64,000 nucleotides of DNA from Prorocentrum cordatum (GCA_963575745.1 CAUYUJ010016363.1:163141-227140); one strand, 5' to 3'; positions 21,187 to 33,028 are shown, counted from the stretch's first letter. Notes: generated from the sequence alone by a model not told the origin. Numbers and translations: made by a program.

Positions 21187-21351
21187 TGTTTGCCCCCTAT
21201 GGATGGTCTTGTGCATCCTGGGGGGGTACCTTCGAATGCTCTTCAGCTTGGCTGGCGGAGGACCTCCTGTTGTGGAGGGGTGTTATTTTGCCCCAGGTCC
21301 GGCCGTTTGTGTATGCCTGTTTTGTTCAGTTCATCGCTAGAGGGCCAGTTA

Positions 21352-21568
21352 TGTTGCATCTTCGGGGGACCTCGCCTGTCCCCAAAGTTGGTGTCTTTTC
21401 TTGTGCCCGACGTGGGTTCGATGCGGACTCGACGCGAATCTGGCGTGGATTCGACGCGACTTTGACACGGATTCGACACGGGGTCCGACGAGTCCGACAT
21501 GGATTCGACACAGATTCGACGCGGATAGGGTCGCGACGGGACAGGCAAGGTCCCCCGAGGATGCAACA
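21352..21568. mobile_element. 217-bp inverted-repeat element with TA flanks and internal 16-bp repeats
   Basis: The ends TGTTGCATCTTCGGGGGACC and GGTCCCCCGAGGATGCAACA match at about 30 of 32 positions over a longer stretch, with TA on each side (21350-21351 and 21569-21570). The core (21405-21530) is a degenerate array of GATTCGACACG-type words. Confidence 0.75.
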
Positions 21569-21668
21569 TAAGGCCAGGGAGGATCCGCAGGGCGTGCGCG
21601 AAGACCAGCAGCCTCGGGCGACGCCCCTGGGGCGCTCCGCGCCCCAGGGTTCGGGTACGACGGCCGGA

Positions 21669-21846
21669 CCGAGGTATACGATCGAGGTCGGTTCGGGGAG
21701 GGTGCCCTGATGTTCTTCGTGTGTTTGTTGGGTGCCCTTTTGCATCCCTGGGAGGGTAGCTGCCCTTGGATGCTCTCTGCGTTTTGGCCGGCGGAGGGTC
21801 TCGCGCTCTGGGGACGGATGTTCTTCTGCCCTAGGTCCGGCCGTGC
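21669..21846. repeat. Segmental repeat of 20970-21305 without the insertion
   Basis: Shares GATCGAGGTCGG, GGTGCCCTTTTGCATCC-like and CCTAGGTCCGGCCGT-like words with the earlier copy, which is split by the 21049 element. Confidence 0.65.
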
Positions 21847-22016
21847 TCGGCGAGCCTGCTGCGGCCAGCCGGGGCTTCTCGGGGGGGGGGGGGCCGTCGA
21901 GGCCCGCCGGGGCTACCCGAGGGTGCGGCCGGCACGCGGGCCGAAGCCTCACCAGCCACGGCTTCTGCGGCGAAACTCAGGAGCAAAGTATGGGAAGTCG
22001 ATTGGTCGTCGATCTC

Positions 22017-22161
22017 ACTGGACACAAGTGATCGTCGATTCCCAGAAACCATGAGCAAATTATGGGAAGTGGGGGGGAAGTCGAAGACCAAAAAGGTATG
22101 GAAACATAGAGGGAATCCTGATAGTTGTGAGTATGCGTTTGCGTGGCCCTGGGCCCATTCA
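22017..22161 (+). repeat. Dispersed element family A, copy 4 (diverged)
   Basis: GACACAAGTGATCGTCGATT, GTGGGGGGGAAGTCGAAGAC and a degraded 3' end GTGGCCCTGGGCCCATTCA. Same orientation as the others. Confidence 0.7.
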
Positions 22162-22444
22162 TAAACGCAGGAGTCCGCCGTGGAGCAATCAGAGGAAGCG
22201 GGGGCCCGAGGTGTGTCTCACTGTCGGAGGGCTTAGGGGCCTCCCACAGCCTCCGGCTAGACGTAACAGTCCGCCGTTGAGCAATCCGGTTCTGAGGAAA
22301 CGGGCCAAGCGGTTCTCGTCACCGCTGTCGGGCTCCCAGGACACTCCGCGGGCCTAGGGTCCGTGGGAAAACGACTCGGCAGGATGAGCAGCTGGCCTTG
22401 GGAAGGAAGGCCACTGTGTCCAGGACGCGCTTCCCTCGAGACTT

Positions 22445-22588
22445 ACGTTGGGCACGACCCTCCACTGAAGGAATATTCAAAAATTGGAAAAATTATCAGG
22501 GGACGATTTTTCTATTATTGTTTGACTATTGTTGACTACTTTTTTATTTTTCGTCCAAAATCCGCCTGTAGGGGGACATGCCCGATCT
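22445..22588 (+). mobile_element. MITE family B, copy 7
   Basis: The left end is diverged after TA (CGTTGGGCACGACCCTCCAC). The right end is good (TTTTTCGTCCAAAATCCGCC TGTAGGGGGACATGCCCGAT C then TA). TA on both sides supports a target-site duplication. Confidence 0.82.
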
Positions 22589-23182
22589 AATAGCCCCAGC
22601 ACGCAGCACGCATGCCCCTGCTGTCGCATCGCAGGCAACCCATCGGCAAGCCGCGCACTCCAGGTCAACATGGCCTACGGCCACCTCTGTCGGCTAGCTG
22701 AATTTTCGCCACGCGGGCGCTCCAGAAGGAAAGCCGTCGTCCTCGCTGTCGCCCTCGTCGTCAGCGTCGTCGCCGTGGCCGTGGACCTCGACGTCGTCGT
22801 CGTCCCCACGACGTCCCCAGGATTGCGCCCTGCCGAAGATCTCGAGGCGGATCCAGCCGTGGCCACGACGAGGCCCTAGGCCTAACAAAAAAACTGTCAT
22901 CGCCGTCGTCCTCGTCGTTGTTGACGTCGTCGGCCACCTGCCATGCGTTGTTCGCAAGGGGCCCATCTCGGGCTAGCAGGCACACGGGGTTCTGAGACGA
23001 CCTTGCGCGCGCGACGCCGTCGTCTTCGTCGTGAGCCTCGTCGGCGCGGTCGTCCTCGTCGGCGTCGCTGCCGTCGCAGGGCGCGAGCGGGCGCGCGCGC
23101 GCGGGAAGCCAGGTGATCACAGACGGCGCGGTGCAGCTGCGATCTGGCAGCCTGGCGAACTTGTGCGCCGAAGGCGCCCCCC
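22589..23182. other. No gene recognised; GTC-rich sequence
   Basis: CGTCGTC-rich, with open frames on both strands that are Arg- or Asp-rich shadows. Confidence 0.5.
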
Positions 23183-23350
23183 CCCCTCCTCCTCCTCCTC
23201 CTCCTCCTCCTCCTCCTCCTCCTCCTCCTCCTCCTCCTCCTCCTCCTCCTCCTCCTCCTCCTCCTCCTCCTCCTCCTCCTCCTCCTCCTCCTCCTCCTCC
23301 TCCTCCTCCTCCTCCTCCTCCTCCTCCTCCTCCTCCTCCTCCTCCCCCTC
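23183..23350. repeat. Long uninterrupted (CTC)n microsatellite
   Basis: Roughly 55 consecutive CTC triplets with almost no interruption, the purest array in the window. Confidence 0.98.
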
Positions 23351-23389
23351 CTCCCCCCCCCCCGAGCGGCCCCGGCGCCCCGGGACTGC

Positions 23390-24349
23390 GAGGCTCGAGG
23401 TGTAGGGTCGAGGATCAGGGATCGAGGTCCGAGGCTCGAGTAGGCCTCGGGAGGCTCGGGGTTCGGGTGGGCCTCGGGGCTCGAGGCTCGAGCAGGCTCG
23501 AGGCTCGAGCAGGCTCGAGGATCGGGGATCGGCGACTGGGCAGCCCTGGCGCTGCCGGACCCCCTCGCGGACGCATCCGCCCTACCTTTGGCGGGAGGCA
23601 CGATCCGTGCGCGCCGTCTCGGGACCCCCTTCGCAGACAGCCGCGCCCTCGCGGGAGGGGAGGCATACGTGTGCACGTCCACGGCCTCGCGGGCCGCGAT
23701 CCCGTGGGTGCGGGTTTTTCGAGGAAGTCCCGCGCGGAGGCCGCGCATCCACGGGCTCGCGCCCCAGCATCCAGACCGTGAGGGCGCGGGTGTGCACACG
23801 GTGAGGGCGCTCGTCAAGGACTGTTCCGCTGGAGGGTTCCTCATCCGATCTTATCTGATGAGAGTGGCGGTGATCTCCCTGGCCAAGTCTCAGATGAAGG
23901 TCCACCAGCCTCCAGACCCTGGACTCCTCATCCAAGGCTCCCTTGTCCCTGGACTCTTGTCGAAGGGCCCCTTGTCCCTTATCCAGGCCCTGGATTCCTT
24001 ATCTAAGGGTCCTTCTCTAAGGGAGCCGTGGACTATGAGGGAAATCCTGGAGGCCTCGCGCGGCGCGTGGTAGCTGTATGATCTAGTCCATACGTCAGCT
24101 CCGTCAGCTATGGGTCGACGCTCGCGCGGCGATGCTCCGGCGCCAGTCCGACGCACGTCCGACCTGATTCTGACGCAGCCCGACGCGAACCCGACGTACA
24201 TCGGGTCTCAAGTTGCCGCGCGAGGCCTCCAGGAGTTTCCTCATAACGTGGAGCAGCTGTACAGATCCCGTCGCACTATTAAGGGAGGCAGAGGTTCAGG
24301 GTGGGCCCGGCCAGGAAGCCAGGGATCATCTGTACAGATCCCGGGAGGG
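23390..24349. other. No gene recognised; short degenerate repeats
   Basis: AGGCTCGAGCAGGCTCGAGG words at 23390-23530 and CCCTTGTCCCTGGACTC words at 23910-24010. No domain seen. Confidence 0.5.
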
Positions 24350-24492
24350 GGAGGGGGAGGAGCGGGAGGAGGAGGAGGAGGAGGAGGAGGAGGAGGAGGA
24401 GGAGGAGGAGGAGAAGGAGGATAAGCAGGAGGAGGAGGAGGAGGAGGAGGAGGAGGAGGAGGAGGAGGAGGAGGAGGAGGAGGAGGAGGGGG
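24350..24492. repeat. GGA microsatellite
   Basis: (GGA)n with one GATAAGCA interruption at about 24419. Confidence 0.96.
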
Positions 24493-24655
24493 AGGGGTGG
24501 CAGCGGCCATTGGAGCCTCTCTTGGCCCTCGCGGGGCCCGCGGGCGCGCCCGCGCACCTGCATTCTCGCCGGGCGAAGCGCCTCGAGCGGGGCTCCCCGG
24601 GCGGGGTGCCCGCGCGCCGCCGAGTGTTTCCCGGAAGGGGCGGGGGCCCAGCAGG

Positions 24656-24920
24656 GGTTCTCTTTTCGTACTGCTACCCCCCGGGGTGTCGACTCGAGGG
24701 CGGCCGGCGGAAGTATTCCCGGAGAGGGCTTAGGCCCAGGGTTCTCTTTTCGTATTGCTACCCCCCGAGGTGTCGACTCGAGGGAGGCCGGCGGAAGTAT
24801 TCCCGGAGAGGGCTTAGGCCCAGGGTTCTCTTCTAGTTGGTTTGCCCCCGGTGTCGACTTGAAGGAGGCCGGCGGAACTATTTTGCGATAAATGACGAGC
24901 TTGAAGGAGGCCGGCGGAAC
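24656..24920 (+). repeat. Tandem repeat, ~80-86-bp unit, about 3 copies
   Basis: Units start GGGTTCTCTT at 24656, 24742 and 24822 and share GTGTCGACTCGAGGG and GGCCGGCGGAA. A short fragment follows at 24897. Confidence 0.85.
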
Positions 24921-25107
24921 TATGTTTTTTAGGAAGTCTCAGGCGAAACGCTAGTTTTTCCCAACCCTCCCTTGGTTGGGTACTCGTTTTGAGTAGAGCA
25001 CTCTGGTCGCCCCGTCCTCCCGCCCACCTCCCTCCTGCCTCCTACCTCCTCCTCGCGGCGCCCTCTGGGGGGCTGCGATATGCGCATCTGTCGCCTCCTG
25101 CGATCTT

Positions 25108-25678
25108 GCGCAACTGTCGGCACTTTCGTGGGCTCCTGGGAGGCCCAGCGGAGTGGGGTTACACGCGGATCGCGTCGGGACCTCGCGGCTCCCTGCGGGG
25201 GGAGCTGCCAACTGCGCAACTGTCGGCACTTTCGTGGGCTCCTGGGAGGCCCAGCGGAGTGGGGTTACACGCGGATCGCGTCGGGACCTCGCGGCTCCCT
25301 GCGGGGGGAGCTGCCAACTGCGCAACTGTCGGCACTTTCGTGGGCTCCTGGGAGGCCCAGCGGAGTGGGGGTTACACGCGGATCGCGTCGGGACCTCGCG
25401 GCTCCCTGCGGGGGGAGCTGCCAACTGCGCAACTGTCGGCACTTTCGTGGGCTCCTGGGAGGCCCAGCGGAGTGGGGTTACACGCGGATCGCGTCGGGAC
25501 CTCGCGGCTCCCTGCAGGGGGAGTTGCCAACTGCGCAACTGTCGGTCCTTTCGTGGGCTCCTGGGCCCAGCGGAGTGGGGTTACACGCGGATCGCGTCGG
25601 GACCTCGCGGCTCCCTGCGGGGGGAGCTGCCAACTGCGCAACTGTCGGCACTTTCGTGGGCTCCTGAGACGCCAAGAA
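25108..25678 (+). repeat. Minisatellite, 106-bp unit, about 6 copies
   Basis: GCGCAACTGTCGG starts at 25108, 25214, 25320, 25427, 25533 and 25635. Copies differ by only a few bases; the fifth has a 4-bp deletion (GAGG). The near identity implies recent expansion. The 200-codon open frames across it are periodic and are not called as a gene. Confidence 0.95.
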
Positions 25679-26056
25679 TGCAATGGTCGTCGCTTTCGTG
25701 GGCCTCTTGGACGTCCAGCGGATGTTCAGCTATTTTGAAAGCGGCAGTTGATAATGCCACTTGTTGCCAAAGGGTTGGGTACGTCCCTGGGTAATGTTTT
25801 CAGAAATTGCTGAGGATGTCTCGAGCGAAACGCTGGTTTTGCAGAGTTGGGGGATGTCTCGAGCGGGGGCCTCGTGGGGGCCAGACTTCAGAGGATGTCT
25901 CAGGCGAAATGCTTGTTTTCACGTCCCGCTCGCAGGAATTCCGAGGATGTCTCGCGCGTGCCGCGTCCCTCGCGCAGGAATTTAGAGGATGTCTCGACTA
26001 ATTCGTTTGTTCTGCCAGGATTTCCTTGGCCGCAAAAGGGGGGCATCTAACACGTT

Positions 26057-26700
26057 CTGCCCGAGCTAGAACCACGTCCCTTCACGCGTCCAGGGCACCC
26101 AGGTGGGTCTCTAACATTGTGGTCCCGAGCTGGTACCACGTTTTTTCCGTGTCCTGGCCACACAGGGAGGTATCTAACATGGTGGTCCCGCGCTGGAGCC
26201 ACGTGTTTTCACGTGTCCAGGCCACCCAGGTGGGTATCTAGCATGGGCCTCCTGGATCTTTCCTGGGACTCGGAACGGAACGTCGAGAGTTGATTTGTAT
26301 TTGGTATCGGTTCGTGTATTTGTTGGCCTCCAGGCGCCTCTGGGCGTTCTTGGGCCCTCCTGCGCTCCAGACGACCGCATGTTAGATATCCCCCCTGGGT
26401 GGGCTGGAGCACATGTTTTTATGTGTGCAGGCCACCCAGGGAGGTATCTAACATGGTGGTCCCGAGCTGGAGCCATATGTTTTTACGTGTGATTGTCCCG
26501 AGCTTGAACCACGTGTTTTTACGTATCCAGGCCACCCAGAGGGGTATCTAACATGATTCTTATGAGCAATGACCCCGTGTTGTAACGAATCCAGGCTATT
26601 CTGGGGTGTATATGGCATGGTTTCCCGAGCTGGCACCATGTGTTTTTAGGTGTCCAGGCCATCCAAGGGGATATCTAACATGGTTGCCCCGAGCAAGGAC
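26057..26700 (+). repeat. Degenerate minisatellite, ~60-65-bp unit
   Basis: Repeated words CAGGCCACCCAGG, GGGTATCTAACATGGT, CCCGAGCTGG and CACGTGTTTTTACGTG recur roughly every 60-65 bp, with an unrelated interruption at about 26250-26380. Confidence 0.8.
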
Positions 26701-26712
26701 CACGCATTTTAA

Positions 26713-27455
26713 CGTTCCGTAGCGCGTCCCCTCGTCACGTCCCGCGGTGCGTCCCCGTGGTACGTCCCCTGGCACGTCGCTTGGCGCGTCCCTTAGGACG
26801 TTCCGCGGCGCGTCCTCCTGGCATGTTCCCTTATCAATTAGCTCTGGGGCAGCTACTATGTGCTGAGGCAGCTCGAGCTTAAGATCCAGATCAGTTCGGT
26901 CAGGACTCGGATGCAAAGGAGGACTCGATCCACAACGCTATAGAGCACAATCGCGGCATGGCACATCGCATTTCAGCACAGCGCTGCACAGCACAGCCCT
27001 GGGCACGGTACATCAAGGTCGATACCTTCAGCATTGCAACCTGGCACGTTCCGTGGCCCCCGTGGCGAGTCCCCCTGGCACGTCGCGCGGCGCGTCCACT
27101 GGCACGTCCCGTGGCACGTCCATTGGCACGTTCCGTAGCGCGTCCCCTCGGCACGTCCCGCGGTGCGTCCCCGTGGTACGTCCCCTGGCACGTCGCCTGG
27201 CGCGTCCCTTAGGACGTTCCGCGGCGCGTCCTCCTGGCATGTTCCCTTATCAATTAGCTCTGGGGCAGCTACTACGTGCTGAGGCAGCTCGAGCTTAAGA
27301 TCCAGATCAGTTCGGTCAGGACTCGGATGCAAAGGAGGACTCGATCCACAACGCTATAGAACACAATCGCGGCATGGCACATCGCAGTTCAGCACAGCGC
27401 TGCACAGCACAGCCCTCGGCACGGTACATCAAGGTCGATACACTCAGCATTGCGT
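26713..27455 (+). repeat. Two copies of a ~415-bp tandem duplication
   Basis: CGTTCCGTAGCGCGTCCCCT starts at 26713 and 27128. Both copies continue through CTTATCAATTAGCTCTGGGG, GATCAGTTCGGTCAGGACTC and CATCAAGGTCGATAC. The first part is itself made of short GGCACGTCC-type words. Confidence 0.88.
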
Positions 27456-28465
27456 TTGCCCGTCCCCCAATCAGGCGTCTTTGAAACGTTGCCATGCCTT
27501 ACATGTCTATATTCCTTTCCGGGCTCGTGGGTCGATCATGTTTGCTTGAGCGTCTCCACGATATCTCGGCACGATCGAACTGGGTACGGAAATAATGGGT
27601 ACGATGCCCAACATAGGTCTGGGCCTCCTAGATTGGGTCGGAGTAAACGGGGTCGGAGGATCGTGCCGCATCGCCGATGCCTCGGCGATGCATCGCCGAT
27701 GCGGCTCCATGTGGAGCTCGATTTTCCCCACGCCGGCGTCCCCGATGCGTCGCCGACGCCGCCGATGCATTGGTGATGCGGCGCGATCCTTCGCCACCAT
27801 CTGCTCCGACCCCATCTCGCCGGCCAATAGGGGAACAGAGGATGACGTAAACAGAAAATTCGGAGCTCCACGCGGACCTCTCGGAGCCGAGCTGGGGCCC
27901 CCGGGCGGCGCCTCCGGCGCCGCCCCCGGCGCGCTCCGCGCACCAGGGAGGGGGGTCCAGCGCCGATCCGAGGAATCCGCGCGGACCTCAGAGTTTCTAC
28001 GTTTATGTCATTTTTCGTTCCCCTACAACCGCAGTTCCTGTTCATTTTGCACACGGCTCGCTGTCCGCGCTGCTGCGGGCGTTGTCCATTCGGGGCAGAA
28101 GGCCACCTGCCCTCACAACAGCGGCCGCTGTCGTTGTTGGATAACATTTGTTGGTGGGCATTGAGCCCATTTCTTCCGAACCCATTTCGGGCGTCCAAGC
28201 TATCGCGCTGCAGGAATGGAGTGGTTTGTGTGGGCTGGCGGGGGGGGGGACTTCGGGTTGGCCATCTCTCTTCGGAGCGCGGGGATTCAGGATTGGGTTT
28301 CCGGTGAGGGTTTCTTGCGGCCGCGCCCGCACTGTACTGGCCTTGCCCTCGAGGATCGACGGAGTTGCCATCTCTTACTCGGCGGTGGAGGGCCGGCGAC
28401 GGGTGGCGGAAGTCAAGTTGTGGAGGACGATCAATGGAGAGGAAGCATGTTGCCAAATACTTTCC
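27456..28465. other. No gene recognised; contains repeat family M copy 1
   Basis: GCCGATGC-type words at 27660-27780. At 27850-28000 a ~130-bp segment with GCGCGCTCCGCGC-like, CCAGGGAGGGGG and CAGCGCCGATCC words is repeated at 59875-60007. Confidence 0.6.
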
Positions 28466-28560
28466 AGATGTCTAAAACATGTTTCAGACGTGTTTTTCCA
28501 TATGTAAAAACATGTTTGAAACATTGTTAGAACATGTTTTGCACATGTTAAACACATATT
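28466..28560. repeat. ACATGTTT-rich AT island
   Basis: Five or more copies of AACATGTTT-like words within 95 bp in otherwise GC-rich DNA. Confidence 0.7.
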
Positions 28561-29469
28561 TAATTCAATGATCGGATTTTTAGAGTGTCCATTGTCATGG
28601 CATCCACAACCGTTAGGCGAGACCGTCTCCGCCGGCGGAAGCTGGCAGAAGGTTGGCGGAAGCCGGCGGAAGCAAACGTCGACCTCCCAAGAGGTCGCAG
28701 CCTTTTGGGGTTCAGGGTTTCCCGAATCCCCTGTTCGGAGTAGCGAATGGGAGGCTTGAACCTAAGGAATCCCATGTGCATCGGGCAGTGGGAGTTCTCT
28801 CGCGTGTTCTTGAAGGCGTGGTGTAACTATCCCCAGGGAGCCAGTGGCGCAGGCCCGGAGCTCGGTTTCTGAGCCAACGCGGGGCGGGAGCAGCGAACAT
28901 ACATACCGTCTCACGCGAGGCCGTTGCACAAGAAGAGTTTTCGGAAGCACTCGGCATCGAAGGATGTTACATCTGGAGGGTTTCTCTGAAGGGCTTCGAC
29001 GACCCGTGCTCCTCCTCCTTTTCCTCCTCCTCCGTCCTCCTACCTCCCCTCGACCTCGGAGGATTCGGAGGATGCTCACACGTTTCGTGCACCCAACGCG
29101 CTGCAACACGGAGAGAGCAGTGGAATGCTGGCGGGTTCACCGTGGCTGGCGGCTCTGTGGCGCATTACACCCTGCGGGCAAAGGCACCAGAGAGGTGTCC
29201 AATGAAGATAACCGCGCCCAGGAGCGAGGAGGACGAGGATGAGCTCCCCAACCTCATCCCTACTCCTTCCCCCTCCTCAGCTCCGCTATGTGGCTCAACA
29301 CTGATGTTTAGGCCGGTGGCTCGTACTCTGGGCCACCTTTGGCAGGATGCACTCGGGGGGGCCCTCGGTGAAGCTTTCGTTCGGTCCGACGTTCTGGTGG
29401 GTGCTCGGCCCCCGCCTTTTCCGTAAGCAGCCCCTTGGCAATGCCGACGGCTTGCTCGTCATTTGGCCA
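28561..29469. other. No gene recognised
   Basis: GC-rich sequence without convincing coding frames, domains or long repeats, apart from a short CTCCTC run near 29010. Confidence 0.4.
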
Positions 29470-30640
29470 ATTCGGAGGGTCAGACCTCCTGGACACAGCC
29501 CGGCGGCAATGTCGTCGGCCTTTCACATTCGCACTTCCTGGTGCGAGGCATGTGCCTCAAGGACATGGCCTCAAGATCGTGCTGGCGGAACCATGTCCAC
29601 GTCGGAGGTTCTGCCCTCCAGGACAGCCCGGCGGCAGCGCCGGCGGTCCTGCACTTATCTTCCCTTCCAGGCACGTGCTCCAGGTCACGGTCCAGCGATT
29701 TTGCTGGCCCTCGTTTTCATCAGGCTCGTCGGAGGTTCTGACCTCCAGGACAGCCCAGCGGAAATGCCGGCGGTCCTACACGCCTTCTTCATGAGGCACG
29801 CGTCTCCAGGACACGGCCTGGCGACAGTGCGGGCGCTGATTTTGTCAATCGACACGTCGGAGGTTTCGCCCCCTCGGACACAGCCTGGCGGCAATGCCGG
29901 CGGTCCTGCACACTCAGCCGTGCATCCCCGCGTATACGGCTATTCCGAAATCAACCCGGAGGCAATGCCGACGGCGTCATTGTGGTCGTTTTGGTCAATT
30001 CGGAGGGTATGACCTCCAGGACACAGCCTGGCGACAATGCCAGCGGTCTTGCACATCTTCATATTAGTTCGCGAGGCTCGTGCTTCCAGGAGAAGGCCCG
30101 GGTCAATGCCGGCGGAGCTACCTTCACATCGGAGATTCTGCCTTCCAGGACACAGTCGGGCGGCAATGCCGGCGGTCCTGCAGTTACCCGTCCCTGCGAG
30201 GCACCTGCCTCCAGAACATGGTCCTGCGATATTGAATGCAATTGTTTCAATCTGGCACGTCGGAGGTTCTACCCTCCAGGGCACAGCCCGGCGGCAATGC
30301 CGGCGGTCCTTCACATCCTCCCCCCTTCGAGGCAAATGCTTTCAGGTCACGGACTGGCGACAGTGCCGGTTGTGCATTTTTTAATCGTCGCGTCGGAGGC
30401 TCTGACCTCCAGTACACAGCCTGGCGGCAACGCCGGCGGTCCTGCACACCATCCCCTCCTTACGGGACATGCTGTTCCGTGGCACAGCCCGGCGACAAAG
30501 CCGGGAAGGGTGCTTTCATTCGCCACGTCGGAGGTGTTTACCTGCAGGACACCGCCCGGCGGCAATGCCGGCGTTCTTGCACACCTACCTCGCCTCACTA
30601 AGAATTTGGTCTGCCCGCCAGGACACTGAGTCGGCGGTCC
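29470..30640 (+). repeat. Degenerate minisatellite, ~133-bp unit, about 9 copies
   Basis: The words CAGCCCGGCGGCAATGCCGG, CGGTCCTGCAC and ACGTCGGAGGTTCTG-like recur about every 133 bp across the block. Units are 70-85% alike by eye. Protein frames across it are periodic shadows. Confidence 0.88.
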
Positions 30641-31039
30641 TGGGTAAATATACCCATCTTCGTGGCTTACGGCATCAAGTTATTTCTGGGGCCCCCCTTC
30701 GCTGTCTATAACCGTTACGTGGCACGGCAGTGGCAGCAAGCAAAGGCCACGACGGGTCCCTCCGATTCCGCCTCCAATCCAGCGCTCGTTGCGCACTCAG
30801 CTGATCGATATGATTATTCTACGTGACTGGGGATCGGCCGTGCTCCCCACGAGGAGCGACAAGAGCCCCCCAAGCACCCTCAGCGACAACATTCGGTATC
30901 GCGAATTTCCTGGCAGGTTCGGGGGCATCTGCTTCGGTTTGGGCGTCACGGCCCAGCCGCGATCGCTAGGTTGGGGCGCGCCGGCATATCCGTAATCACC
31001 CGCTGCCGCACGTGCTGGACCTACGTAATTAGGTTGTTG

Positions 31040-31470
31040 CGGCCGGTGGGGAGGACAAATCGTGCCCGCCACTCAGGCACCTTCAGAACACCGGTTAGTT
31101 GGACAGCTCACCGGTGCACTGCGGCAGCACCCCGTGGGGCGAACAAATCCTGCCCCCCCACGGCACCCGCAGGACACCGGTTAGCTGGACAGCTCACCGG
31201 TGCTTTACGGCTGCGCCCTGTGGGGAGGACAATTCGCGCCCCCTTTGGGGCATCTGCAGAACGCCGGCTAGCTGGGCAGCTCACCGGTGTCCTGCTGTCG
31301 CTTCGACCTCGTGGCAGCAAAGAGCGATTCGGACTCTATCACTCGCCCGCTGCCGCACGCTCTGGTTCTAAGTTGTTGCGACCGGTGGGGCGGACAAATC
31401 GTGCCCCCCCCTCAGGCATCTTCATTACACCGCTTAGCTGGACCGCGCTCACAGGTGCACTGGCTAGGGG
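31040..31470 (+). repeat. Degenerate minisatellite, ~85-90-bp unit, 4-5 copies
   Basis: Units share GGTGGGGAGGACAAATCGTG, AGAACACCGGTTAG-like and TGGACAGCTCACCGGTG words. Confidence 0.85.
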
Positions 31471-31879
31471 TAGCAAGCCGCCCTGACCTTGTAGCACCCA
31501 GTAAGCTTCCACAGGACCTCCCTACATGGCTACGGAGTCTGCGTCTGACGCTATTCTGGAGGATACCAGTTCATCCTCCGACCAGACGATGTGACACGCT
31601 TCGCGCCTCATAAATTGCTGGGTAGGCGGCGATGTGACCTGTCGCGAAGCCCCCACCGCCTAATCGAATGTGTCGAACAGAGGTGGCTGTCTCGGGTATG
31701 TCCACCACACGTACCACCCACCAGTACACGGTGCCTAACGGTTTCCCGCCCAGGCTCTGGGACCACAAGGGTTGTCACCCCAACCTTCACGAGCACCGCA
31801 TCAAGGATGGGCGAGCCTATGTGCCCCATCCGACTGACAGGGTCATGCCTACCCTCAAGGGCATTAGCGCTACATTGCG
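31471..31879. other. No gene recognised
   Basis: Unique-looking sequence with no domain in any frame. Confidence 0.4.
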
Positions 31880-32013
31880 ATCCTCCTCCTCCCTCCTCCT
31901 CCTCCTCCTCTTCCTCCTCCTCCACCACCACCTCCTCCTCCATCTCCTCCTCCTCCCCCTCCCCCTCCCCCTCCACCTCCTCCTCCTCCGCCTCCTCCTC
32001 CTCCTCCTCCTCC
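31880..32013. repeat. CTC microsatellite with CCC and CAC interruptions
   Basis: Interrupted (CTC)n. Confidence 0.93.
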
Positions 32014-32339
32014 TCGGGTCGCCAACGGCCCCGGTGGAAACCGTGCAGTTATATCTTGATTGAGTGGGTCCGTTTGGTTGGTTGTGTTTTGTGACCCGGG
32101 TCCCCACGATGCATTGTCAGTCCGAGTTTCTTATTGCATCGGACTTCGCACAGCAGGGCAGGGACCATCATTTGCTGGGCCGTTTCACTCTACCAGGTCT
32201 ATTGTTCAGGGTCTCAGATCCTGCCCCGTGTCCACCCGCCCTTCCTCCAGCCCCGGGCTCCTGCCCATCACCACTCCTTCCAGTTCCCGGATGGACGAGA
32301 AGGAGGAGAAGGAGGAGGATGTAACAGGATGGGAGAGGA

Positions 32340-32475
32340 TGTAGGAGGAGGAGGAGGAGGAGGAGAAGGATGAAGCAGGATGAGGAGGAGGAGGAGGAGG
32401 AGGAGGAGGAGGATGTAGGAGGAGGAGGAGGAGGAGGAGGAGAAGGATGTACGAAGAGGAGGTGGAGGAGGAGGA
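32340..32475. repeat. GGA microsatellite
   Basis: Interrupted (GGA)n with GATGTA and GATGAA words. Confidence 0.93.
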
Positions 32476-32632
32476 GAACGCCGACGAGGAGGCGTCGAAG
32501 ACGACGTCGAGGAGGCCGAGGGCGGCGCCGACGGGCCCGGCGCGAGGCGGCTTGGACGACTCGCTGCGGTCGCTGCCCACGCCGTCGACCTGCTGCTCTA
32601 CCAGCCCAGGAGGCTCCTCGTCGCCCTCCTAG

Positions 32633-32858
32633 AGCCTGTTTTTTTTTCAGACTCTGGCAAGTTTACTTGCATGGACGGGGGGGGGGCTGAGCCTGAAGCA
32701 AGCCGCAAACGACTTGCACGTTCGGGGGGGTGCGGAAGTCACGCAAGTCGAAAGGCACTTGCACGCTAGTATTCGCTTGAAGAGGGGCGAGGGGGGGGGG
32801 GGGGGGGGGGGCGAACGCCATACAAGTAAACTTGCCCGAATCCAAAAAAAAACAGGCT
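32633..32858. mobile_element. MITE family C, copy 1
   Basis: AGCCTGTTTTTTTTTC...GGCAAGTTTACTTGCATG on the left mirrors CATACAAGTAAACTTGCC...AACAGGCT on the right. CCTAG flanks both sides (32628-32632 and 32859-32863), a candidate 5-bp target duplication. The core has G runs and CGCAAACGACTTGCACG. A second copy is at 37120-37338. Confidence 0.88.
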
Positions 32859-32867
32859 CCTAGCCTT

Positions 32868-33028
32868 AGGTCGGGCCTGTCCCCCTACAGGGGGATTTTG
32901 GACGAAAAACAAAAGATCTTTCAGAACTACCACCCCCCAAATGGTCAACAAACAATCAGCACATCATCCCCAGACGATTCCGTGACTGTTCTGGAATACC
33001 CCCCCCTTAAGAGGGGCAGACCCGACTT
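32868..33028 (-). mobile_element. MITE family B, copy 8 (reverse orientation)
   Basis: Here the GATTTTGGACGAAAAAC end is on the left, so the element is inverted relative to most copies. The left flank is TTA-GGTCGGG and the right flank is CCCGACT-TAA, leaving TA on both sides. It lies 5 bp from the family C element. Confidence 0.88.

Noticed and set aside
25108-25678. CRISPR-like array
   Set aside because: The 106-bp units abut directly without unique spacers; it is a minisatellite in eukaryotic DNA.
25153-25794. 200-250-codon open frames over the 106-bp repeat
   Set aside because: Periodic translation of the repeat in several frames, no domain, no supporting start context.
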